Positions 54,131-64,000 of a DNA stretch of 64,000 nucleotides are shown here, piece after piece. Below the pieces are notes generated by a model, which made no database searches, was not told the DNA's origin, and saw only the letters and a program-made list of their open reading frames with translations. Made by a program: the position numbers and the translations under genes. Within the stretch, counting starts at the first letter, position 1. The number at the start of each line of letters is the position of its first letter. Origin of the DNA: Panagrolaimus kolymaensis (lineage: Eukaryota; Nematoda; Chromadorea; Rhabditida; Panagrolaimidae); contig JAJQJQ010000051.1 of the NCBI GenBank assembly GCA_028622995.1, positions 434,001 through 498,000 of the forward strand, read 5' to 3'.

Positions 54131-56912
54131 TTCAGATCACGAAGAAGAATGATGAATAAAAAAATAAGTTTGGATTTAGCGAAAAAAGGAATAAAATAAT
54201 TTTATGTATTTTTGCAAACGATTTCAAACTGAAAAAACCGAATCTCTTTTTTTCAAATTTTTTTCAAACAATGGTTTCACACAAAGCCAATTTGAGTGGG
54301 ACTTTGATGAAGCTGGACCTTTTTTGGATCAGCTGTTATTGGTGGTTGATGGTTGTGCATTTGCAATGTCGGCGTTGGTCATTATAAATGAAAAAAGGAG
54401 ATTTTGTAAAAAAGTAATATACTGGCTAATTTCAAAAAGTTACACATTTTTGGCTGCAAGCGCGCCATTTTTTTCATAGGCTGCAAAAAATACTGGCTAT
54501 TTGGTATTTTTTTAAAGAAATAAACATTAACAAATTGGATGCTTTGATACTATTAACTTTGAGTAACATTCATATTTCCAACTTTTAATTATGGAAACAG
54601 TATTTTTTTAAACACATTTTTGCCTCTGTTTTTTCTTATTTTTTCATTTCTCAAACTTGCATTCAACAAACAAATTTTTTCTTTTAAAAAATATCGCAGT
54701 CCATTTTTTCCGATTAATTAAAGAGTTTTAATTATTTTTATTGACAGTTTAGTTAATGGCTTCTTTTCTTTTTGCTAAAACGAAAAATCAATTAATTTTA
54801 TATTTGTGTGAAAAAAATGTTCTTTTTTTTCCAGCAATAAACTACCACACAAAAAAAATATCAAAGAGGAGAAAGAAAAAGACATTGATTTACTTTGATT
54901 TGCTACACTTTTTTTTTATAATTATTTGAACGTCGACATTTTTTTTAAACTGCGTTATTGCTGTTGGGTGTTGGATTTAAAAAAAAATAAATGTGAAAGG
55001 TTTCACTCTAATTTTTGAAAACTAGATTCATATCTTTTTTTAATGTTAGCGAAAAAAAAATAAAATTGGAACATTCATAGCTGGCTTTGAGTTGCATAAT
55101 TTTTTTTGTTAGTGGTAAAAATGAAGGACAAAAAAAACAATGGAATCTTAATATACCACAAAGGAAAATAGCATCCGTGGATGGCAAAAAACATTACTTC
55201 AAAAAACATGCTACAATTTATTATTATTATAAACTTTTTAGAAATATTTTTGCTCTGTCTTAATTTTCAAAAATATTTTTTTAATAAATGGATTTACAAA
55301 ATTCCCTCTTCTATCGTTCTTTCTAACTTAAAAAGAGATTTTTGCTGTGAGTTATGCTATCGATTCCCGTTATCATCGTCGTCAGTCATGGACATTTATT
55401 TTCGAATTTACATTAACAAAATCGGAGTTCCACCAACATTGATTATTTTAAAAACACTGATGGAAATTCAAAGCATGGTTTTTTGCATTTTTCTTTCGAT
55501 TCGAGTCTTTCCTTTATTTTTTACATTAATCAAATTCTTAAAACTTTTTGCATTTTTTGTTGAGAAAATTTTTTATTTGCAAAGCATTTTTATTTTTATA
55601 AAAAAATATGTTAATAAAATTTTTAATGGCTTCTTTCTCTAAACACAAAAGCAAAAATAGACAGAAGCCATTTAAAATCAACTAAGAGATTGGTTTTTCT
55701 TCTTTTTCTGTTTATTCAAAAAAAAAATGGCTGCAATCATTGAACCAAAACCAAGAGGCTTCAAATTCACTAGTTTATGAATGTATGTAGGAGGAATAAT
55801 AATCAAGCACAAACAAACATACTTCCAAAAAAATCTATGTATTTGTTGAAGAAAAAAAATGTGAAAACCAAAACTATTCACGTTTAATAAATTTTTTATT
55901 ATAAAAAAAAAGATAAAATTTTAAACAATTTTTTTTCTTCTTCAATTTCTATTTAACTTTATTTTTTGTGTTTGTGTTTATGGCCATAAAATTTTTCGTT
56001 TGTGATGTTTGTGTTTGGTGACTGACGACGGTTTCAAAGTGTCTGTGTATGGAAATGAAATAAAAATCCAACCATATTAAATGAAGAAAAAAATCAAAGG
56101 ACGAGAAGGAAGAGGGAAAAAACTATAAGTTTTTAAACACTACCAAAAAAACTAAAATTAAAGCAACGCAAAGCAAACCAATGTCGTCCTTCCTACATTA
56201 AAAAAAGAATGGAATAAAGCGAGCGAGAAAGACAAACAAGAAAAACCAACAAAAAAAATTTTTTTTTGCTTGCTGCTTGTTGCTGCTGCAGTTTAGTCAG
56301 TCAGCAAGTGCTCTCTCTTTCCTTTTAATATTGCGCGAACCATCACCGCAACCACCTTTTTTCCCCTTCCTTCTTCCTTCCAAAACGACAAAATACCCCA
56401 AAAACAACACATGGAATTGAAAAAATAAAGAACAAAAAAAAATATTGCAGCAGCAGGCTTATCTTTTTTTCCTTTATTTTTTTTTTTTCAACTGGACAAC
56501 TACGACCGACGACAGCGGCAGCGGCAACGCGACGCAACGACGTTATGTGAATGCGAAGGACGACGACCACGACAAACACCCTCTTTAAAAAAAAGCATAG
56601 AAAATAGAAGGAAAAAAAATTTTTAAAGAGAGGAAAAAGAGGAGAGACGACAAATAAAGGAAGAATAAGAAGTGGAAGTGTCCTTGTTGTTATAAAATAA
56701 AATATAAAAATTTTTTTGTTGTTCTCCCCACTTTTTATTTCTTCTTCTTCTTCTTTGTATTAAAAGATAGAGAATTGAATTTTGATTAGTATTAATAAAA
56801 AAAAATTTTATTTTCAGAAAAAAAAATTTATTTGATGATTATATATTTTTTGAGAGAAAAAAGTTTTATTCTGGAAAAAAAATTATTTTACATTTTATTT
56901 TGAATTATTATT
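54131..56912. other. 2.8-kb gene-free upstream region of the PABIR-like gene
   Basis: AT-rich with long A and T runs; frames at 54204-54479 and 55181-55642 have Phe/Ile/Lys composition and no signature. A GC-richer island at about 56290-56570 has trinucleotide runs (CTGCTGCTG; GCGGCAGCGGCAACG) and is flanked by purine-rich GAGAAAG tracts. It may be the promoter or 5' UTR of the downstream gene, which has a long A/T-rich leader. Confidence 0.45.
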
Positions 56913-58774
56913 ATGGCTACAGCTGAAATTTCTCATGAAACTTCTTCTTCATGTGTTGTTTCTACAGCATTGGTGATAGCAACTTCCACAACCTCTTCAA
57001 TGTCAGTAGATAGTGAACCCGATGGAAATGAAACAACAACAACAATGATTTTTGAAGTTCCACCACCATCCACATCATCACAAGAAAATTCTACCCCTCC
57101 AATAATGTTAGCATCACCAAAAAAATTATTTGAACCTTATATTCCAAGAAGATCGGAATCTGTAAGTTTTAATAATAAAATTTATTTCATCGTTTGCTTT
57201 TCTAAATTTTTTAAATAATTCCATGATTTTTTAAGGTTTCTATTACAACATCTTCTGAGCAACAGCAGCATCAGCCTCCACCAAAAATTGGCCAAAAACG
57301 TTCCCATTCTCAAGCAGAATTTAAAAATCTTCCTCGATTTACTGCAAATGCACCTGAAAATGGTTCATTACCTGCTCCATCAGCACGAATTCCATCTTCG
57401 CCATCGCCCAAAAATGATATAATTGCAATTCGAATAAGTCGACCTAATTCTCCATCCAATGCTAATCGAATCGTGTTACCTCGTTCAAGAGTGGCAAATA
57501 TTCGAAGAGAATCAGATTGTTCGTTGGAAAGTGAAGTGGCTCATGAAAGATATATAAAAACTGCGGTTCAAGTTTCCACGGGATTTGAAGATTTTTCATT
57601 GGTAAAATTTTGAATTTTAAAAAAATTTAAATTTTTTTATGGAAAATCTTTATTTTTAGGATGATAAACCTGCAGAAGATCGAAAACGAGCTAAATCAAT
57701 AACCGATCCAATTTCAATAACAATTTTGGGACCAAGTTTTGCTCAAACATCTTCACAATCTCCAACTCGGCCAAATGTGGATCAAGCTAAAGTAAGTTTT
57801 ACCAAATATATATATTTCTAACAATCATTCTTTTCTTTTTTTAGCAATGTTATTCCCCGGCGACTCAACAACTAGTTCGATCAAACATTTCATATTCGCC
57901 GAGTCCTTCTCCAACTCCATCCAGCCCCAAACGATCCAGAGTAATGCGTTCCATGTCTCCAATCGTTACTCGACAAATTTCTAAAAGGCGATATACAAAC
58001 TCAGGAAATTGTAGTGGCTTAGATTCAGATAATGAAGGTCCACCCTTATCTTCAAAACGACAATGTACATCATTTTCAAAAAGTAGTGGAGGATGTGGTT
58101 CACCATTAGTTCGAGAAATGCAGCCAACAACAATGTTTTATAATTCATCAACCAATGCATTTTCAAATGGTTGTTTGGAATCAGAATCACCATTATTATT
58201 AAATGGTGAATTACAATTACAACAACAACAAAATAATAATAGTAATAATGTTCGAGCTTCTTCACCCTTAAGTGAATGTTCTTCAACAACTTCAAGTTGT
58301 ATAACAAATTCAAGTTCAACAAATAATTTTTTTAAACCCTCTTCTTCGTCTTCTCGAAAATCTCATTATTCACATTCATATTCAAATTTATCCAATTCAG
58401 CTACAGTGGATTCCGATGAAAGTGGAAGTAATATTGCAAATGATGAAAGTGAAATATTATTACATCAATTACAAGTTGATATAACAACAACAATAAATAA
58501 TAATAATAAAAATAATAATATTAATGATGGAGATCAATCAAGTACAGCATTTTCATCTCGAGCTTGTACGCCCATTGATGAAATAATTATGGATAATAAT
58601 GGTGGCAGTAGCAGCAGCAGTCGATTGCCTGATGAAGGTCCAGTGCAATGTACCACTCCCACGGGGTTGATACGAACTTTAACTCCTGGATCATCGAGTC
58701 CATTCACAAATCGATTTTTACTTCCACCTAGCCCGTTAGCGTCTCAACGATTGAGGGATGCATCGGATTATTGA
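56913..58774 (+). CDS. PABIR/FAM122-like PP2A regulator, 558 aa
   Basis: Exons 56913-57161, 57236-57601, 57660-57791 and 57845-58774 (1677 nt, in phase). The start of exon 4 matches the family core: QCYSPATQQLVRS, YSPSPSPTPSSPKRSR and RSMSPIVTR, then KRRY, equivalent to KQCFSP, SPSP.PSP.RR, RRSQSPI in FAM122/PABIR proteins, which bind PP2A-B55 and inhibit it. The N-terminal part has a Ser/Pro-rich basic block (RISRPNSPSNANR). The C-terminal 250 residues are low-complexity Ser/Asn with poly-Asn and no globular signature. About twice the length of vertebrate members (roughly 270-290 aa). Confidence 0.65.
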
Positions 58775-60296
58775 GATTTTGGGGGTTTAGTCCACAAAAT
58801 TTTTGTTTTGTTAACCTTTTTTGTTAAAATAATAATAATCTATCTTTGATGATTTAGTTTTATATTTTTATCCTTTCTTTTTGATTCCTTGGTGATATAT
58901 TTTTGCTGTCGATGTCTTTCTTTCCTAAAACAAATAATCATCCCTTGGGTTTTTTACAGCTTCAAAAAGCAAAAAGCTAACTAAAAATAAACTAAATTCT
59001 TAACTCGCAAAATCGTTTTTAAAATTTAAAATGAATTCATATATCTTTTTTTTTCTTTTGTTTAATTTTACGGTATACCTTTGCGATATTATTTAATTAA
59101 ATAACGATGACTTTGATAGCAAAAAAATTATGGTGACTGTTCTTTAACTAATAAAAAATAATAATATGGTAATGATTTAATAATAATAAAAATGTGGTAT
59201 ATTTTTTCGATTTTTTTTATTATCCTTCTCCTTTTTTTCGTAGATCTCTTTTTCCTAACAAAAAATAGATAGATAGATATATTCTTTGATCTTGTTTTTT
59301 AGTATGTAGGTTTTTTGATTTTCCTTCTTTTCTTTTTTTTGGGGTGATTGATTGTTAAAGCGAGAAAAAAAAAGAAGATAAGAAAAAAGAAAAATGGCTA
59401 CACAAACTATAAATATAAATAAAGGAAGGAACGTGGACGACGGCAGACAGGAGCTTTGAAAAGGAGAGCATCGGAGGATTATGGAGAAATTTTGAGAGAA
59501 AAAAATGATTGTCAAAAAGTTTAAAAAAAATTCCTAAAAAGCATAAATCAAAAAATATTAAGCATATTTTAACTTTTTTTTTATTGCAATCACGAACAAT
59601 CCTAGCAACAAACTTCAGACAAGAAAAAAAATTACATCACTTTACTGATAATCCGATTTTTTAAATTCATTTTTTATTCTTCCTTTTTTTTTGATCAAAG
59701 TTCATTCATTTTTCTAATGTCCATGTCTCTCACTTCAAATAATCCCGATGAAGGTCTAGCTTATTTTTCAATAACATCTTTTCACTCAAAAAAGTTTATT
59801 TCTATCTGTCTGATAAGAAAAAAAACGCAACTACAATAATAATCTTCTTTTTAATATTGTTTTTTTTTACTCTCCCGTTGTTTTTGTTTGTTACAGTAAT
59901 AGTTCGATAATTATATTATTTCAAAATTAATATTGTTAATATTTGAATGAATTTGAAATAAAAAAATAATTAAAAAGTGCAGACAATTTTGATGCAAATT
60001 TGTGTAAAATTTAACAAAACGGACTCAAAAATCACAAGTTTTTTGCTATCTTTGATTCTATTTCTTATGTATATTTTTTGATTTTTTGCAAAAAAAAAAA
60101 AGAAGAATGAAAGTTTTCCTTGTCCCAACTTTTTTTTCTTCGGTCGATGTTCGTTCTTTACAACTAAAAAATAGTTCCATCGTATCGAGAGAAAAAGAAA
60201 ATTGCATGCAAAATGTCCAAAGAAAAAAAAAATGAACAACATCGCATATTTTATTCATCAAACTTTTTTTAGACCAAAACCATCACAGAAAAAATA
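58775..60296. other. Intergenic region
   Basis: 3' UTR of the PABIR-like gene and promoter of the flavoprotein gene. It is AT-rich; frames on the minus strand (59255-59515, 59970-60242) are compositional. No RNA gene seen. Confidence 0.4.
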
Positions 60297-62382
60297 ATGA
60301 AAAATTATCTTTGCTCGTCAATAATATTTTTATTTTGTTTACAAATGTCTTCACAACAATTAGCTCCAAATGATTTAAAGCAATTAAAAACTAAAGCGCC
60401 CAAACCTGAAGAACCTATTATTATTGTGGGTGGTGGATTAGCAGGATTATCAGCTGCTTTAGAAGCTTTAAAAGCTGATGCCTCCGTGATTCTAATTGAT
60501 AAAGCTAAAGATATTGGTGGAAATAGTGCTAAAGCAAGCAGTGGTAAGCTTTTATTATTTTTATTGTTGAGAAATTTGGGTTTAATTTTTATATATTCTT
60601 TTTTTCCTGAAATAATAATTATGAATAACAAAAATTTATAAACCTCCAAGCTTTTTTTTATAAATAATTTACCCGTGAAACATGATTTTTCTAGGAATCA
60701 ATGGAGCCAATACCGATACTCAGAAAAAACTTCACATTGAAGATTCCACGGATAAATTTTATGCTGATACCATGTCAGCTGGAGATCGAGAGAATGATCC
60801 AGGCCTAGTGGATTTGCTCGTTCAAGAATCGGCTAATGCCGTGGAATTTCTTATTGATGCTGGAGTGGATCTCACAGATATTAATTTATGTGGTGGACAT
60901 TCTGTTCCAAGAACTCATTGGTATATTAATTTTTTTTGCACCACAAACAAAAAATAAAGACAATTTTTTGCAGGATCCCATCTCCAAAAGAAGGCAAACC
61001 ATTACCCGTAGGATTTGGAATAATTCGAGCATTAAAAACAAAATTAAACGAATTTGCTGAAAATCATCCAAATAAATACCAAATTATGACTGAAACCTCG
61101 GTAGTTGGAATAGTTACATGGAATGATTTTGTTACAGGTGTTAGAATCAAAAATTCTACTGGTCATCTTGGTAAGCTTTTAATTAACTATCAAAATTAGC
61201 CATAAAATGGATTTTTAAAAGTTTTTGATGAAAAATAAAAGAAAACTTTTTTGAAGCTTTTCTTAATTTTTTAAAAATATTCCTTTAAATAATTCCTTTT
61301 ATTTTTTCAGAAGAAATTAAAAGTAAATCTGTTATTCTTGCAACTGGCGGTTTCTCAGCTGATCGATCTGAAGAAGGTTCATTACTTAAAGAATTTGCAT
61401 CAGATAAACTCAAACTTCCAACCACCAATGGAGCCTTTGCCACTGGAGATGGAGTTAAAATGGCTCGAGCGATGGGAGCTGGATTAATTGGAATGAAGGA
61501 TGTTCAAGTTCATCCCACAGCTTTTATTGATCCTAAAAATCCTAAAGATGATACCAAATTTTTAGCTGCTGAAGCTTTACGAGGCAAAGGCGCTATTTTA
61601 GTGAGTTTTATTAAATATTATTTTGTAGACTAATTTATATATAAAAATTTAATTTTCAAGGTAAACGAAAAAGGTGAACGTTTTGGAAATGAACTTGGCC
61701 GAAGAGATTATCTTACAACTAAAATATATAAACATTGCGGAATTATTGAAGAAGCCGGAAATCTTCATGTTGCTTTTATGCTCATGAATGATAAATCTGC
61801 GGATTCATTTGGTCGTCCAGCATTTAATTTTTATGCAAATATTAAAGGATTTTTTAAGGTATATTTAAATTTCTTTTTTTGATTTTAAGCTTGCAAAATC
61901 AAAAAATTTTTTGAACAAAATACCAAAAAAAAATTTTAACCTTTCATTTTTAGCGTTTTGACAATGCCGCAGCTGCTGCAGAATATATTAAAGCTTCCCC
62001 GGAAACTCTCAAATCCACCCTTCTCAATTACAACGAATATGTTGCCAAATCGAATTCGGGTGAAAAAGCAAAAGATAAATTTGATAAAAATGTTTTCCCT
62101 GAAGCTTTCAATCCAGAGGAACCTCTTTATGTTGCCCAAGTAACTCCAGCCCTTCATTTTACGATGGGTGGATTAAAAATTGATCGACAAGCTTTTGTTT
62201 GGAGTGAATTCATGGAAAAACCTTTCAAAGGTTTATTAGCTGCTGGAGAAGTTACCGGTGGAGTTCATGGAAGAAATAGATTGGCAGGAAATTCATTACT
62301 TGAATGCGTAGTTTTTGGTCGAATTGCTGGACGAAATGCTGCAGCCATTAATTATCATAATGGCGAACATGATGAATTATAA
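60297..62382 (+). CDS. Soluble fumarate-reductase-type flavoprotein (528 aa)
   Basis: Exons 60297-60543, 60695-60920, 60974-61170, 61311-61600, 61661-61858 and 61954-62382 (1587 nt, in phase). An N-terminal hydrophobic segment (residues 1 to about 20) suggests ER or organelle targeting. FAD-binding [13 protein letters not shown] (45-57) with [12 protein letters not shown] follows, then the fumarate-reductase/FAD-binding-2 motifs [42 protein letters not shown] and [19 protein letters not shown] with [13 protein letters not shown]. It resembles the yeast Osm1/Frd1 family, reducing fumarate to succinate to reoxidise FADH2 or NADH when oxygen is low. No cytochrome-b5 or FMN-transfer domain is attached, so the electron donor is not evident. 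Confidence 0.92.
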
Positions 62383-63999
62383 ATTTTGGAGCAGCAGCGT
62401 AAAAATTAGATAAAAAAATTTATTTCAAAAATTTTTATTTTTAAAAATATTATTAATTTTGAACTCTTTTTTTCGAAAAACTTTTTCCATAGTTTTTTTT
62501 ATCTGATTTTCCATTACCGTATCTCTTTTTTTAAATATTTCGACCATCCATCGATAATAATATCCATTTATTTTTTTCAGGTACAATATTTAAATATTTT
62601 TTTATTTATTTACTTTTTTTCTTCTTTTGTTTTTCGCTTAATTTATTTTGGGTAAAAAAAATAATAATTAGTTGCGGGAATTTTTATTTATTTATTATGT
62701 TTTGTTATTCTTATTTTAAGTATGATTTTTAATTGAATCCAAAAAATCAAATCTATAAAGTTTAATAATATGCAAACTATTTTTTTTTGTTAGGTTTTTT
62801 TTAATTGAAAAAATGTACTTAATTATTTTTTATATTCATGCATTGAAAATAAATAATATATAATAAAAAAATTTTATAAAGCCTTTGAGTTTTACTGATA
62901 AATATAATTTGTCATTTTTCATTTTAGTTTCATTTTGTAATTAAAGTTTTTGCCAGCATCATTTCTTCCTTTCTCGAATTTTTTGGTTGTCGCTGATCTT
63001 GGTAAAAGTACATGCAAAAAAATAAAAGGCACAGTTTTTTTTATTCCTTTTTTTGTCTACAAAAAAATATTGTGATTTATTTATTCATTTTATTTTGTTC
63101 CAATTTTTATCCTTTTTTGTGTGTGTTTGCTTTTCAAAACAAAAAGAAGCATAACGATAGAACAAGAACATTAAAGTAAAAAAAGAAAGTAACCCATAGA
63201 AACAAAAACAATACATGATTTGAAACAGAAACATGCTTATCATCACCAAAGCGACAACAACAATATTCTTACTTTAAAGTATATTCAGAAAATCTGAAGG
63301 CGGGCGTCATCCATCGTCGTTGCTATTTTTTGTTGTTATGAAATAACAAAATAAAACATAACAAAAAAATGTTTAAAACATTTAAAAGAAAAAACGGTTT
63401 TAAAAAGGATTGTTTTAAGAGTTTTTTTTGACTCATATTTTTTTGTTTTTTGTTTTTGAGTCAAAAAAAAAATGAAGAAGTTTTTGGATGAGGCGGCTGT
63501 GTTCTCTGAATTTTTGCCTATTTTTTTTTTCTCGCTTGAAGCAGATTCGAACTGGGGCTAGCTAGCTACAGCATACTTGCTAATATTTTTTTTTGAGAAG
63601 TTTTCATTTGTATTTAGAAAAATTAAGATTTAGTTAAAATTGGTTTGCGAAAATATAAAATAAAGACGATGCTTTTTTTTATTCAAAAATTTTTGTTTAT
63701 TTTATGAGTAATTTAACAATTTTTTTTTGCTTTTGCTTTAGTCACCTATCTTCTCTTCTTCTACGACGACAATGATGTCACGCATTTTTCAAGCGAAAGC
63801 CATAAATTTTTCTTTTGATAGCATAACGATCTATGACTATAAAAAGGCGTTCAATTTCTGTATTATTTTCTATTTATTAGAACTTAGAAAACATAAAATT
63901 AAATATTCGGAATACTTTTTCCCATTCGAGACTCGCGTTCGCTTTTTTGGTGCTTTAAAGAACCAAAGTATAAATTTTTGTTCTAACTTGAATTTTTTT
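62383..63999. other. 3' flank and start of the next locus
   Basis: No gene. At 63545-63575 a stretch read on the minus strand (CCCCAGTTCGAATCTGCTTC) resembles a tRNA T arm but has no partner D arm. Confidence 0.4.
63838..63846 (+). promoter_or_regulatory. TATA-like box
   Basis: TATAAAAAG followed by GCG and, about 30 bp on, a candidate start region with no ATG-led ORF inside the window. It is the clearest core-promoter motif in the window; the gene would lie beyond position 64000. Confidence 0.4.
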
Positions 64000-64000
64000 A

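Noticed and set aside
55181..55642. 153-codon plus-strand frame rich in Phe, Ile, Leu and Lys
   Set aside because: Composition is what T- and A-rich DNA gives by chance; no domain, no splice context, no repeat of the frame elsewhere.
63540..63580. T-arm-like GTTCGAATC on the minus strand
   Set aside because: No matching D arm or acceptor stem in the neighbouring sequence.

Overview
The window is eukaryotic nuclear DNA, very AT-rich, with short introns (many 45-60 bp) bounded by GT and TTTTAG or TTTCAG. Several starts sit 6-14 nt downstream of a splice acceptor, as spliced-leader addition would produce, and three conserved genes lie head to tail with gaps of about 180 and 260 bp like a nematode operon. 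I infer a nematode; the species cannot be told from the sequence. Exon joins were read by hand and checked by phase, so they are predictions.

Positions 1-35200 are accessory and repeat-rich. A nematode-type signal-peptide/one-TM gene is present in three copies: 3533-5810 (-, 647 aa), 16864-19140 (+, 648 aa) and 31998-33171 (-, 330 aa, shortened in frame), plus an exon relic at 6528-6606. The copies sit in duplicated blocks mixed with gene relics, a 548-bp foldback element, an 855-bp TIR element, a higher-order tandem array (about 27405-30165, period 1028 bp) and a 1783-bp MULE relic whose ends are arrays of a 14-bp motif. The most notable object is an apparently intact 7186-bp MULE-type DNA transposon (8819-16004) with about 262-bp TIRs. 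Besides a 1056-aa DDE/SWIM transposase it carries two spliced genes on the opposite strand. One of them has the layout of an enveloped-virus fusion glycoprotein: signal peptide, KKKR site, hydrophobic segment, heptad region and C-terminal TM. From 20450 to 24840 there is a USP-like protease gene and three small membrane or anchored proteins.

From about 35500 to the end is mostly ordinary conserved gene space: a probable operon GTF2H5-LCMT1-EMC4 (-), a HEAT-like acidic-tailed protein (+), IFT81 (-) with a tRNA-Gly(TCC) in its first intron, a secreted Gly/Pro/Gln-rich protein with an in-frame TGA, RPL34 (-), a securin-like protein (-), a decayed Sec12/PREB gene (-), a PABIR/FAM122-like PP2A regulator (+) and a soluble fumarate-reductase-type flavoprotein (+). 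A TATA-like box at 63838 suggests another gene starting beyond the window.

Gene functions in the second half are housekeeping: TFIIH repair/transcription, PP2A methylation, ER membrane insertion, cilia, ribosome, cell cycle and redox metabolism. The first half is shaped by duplication and transposition.
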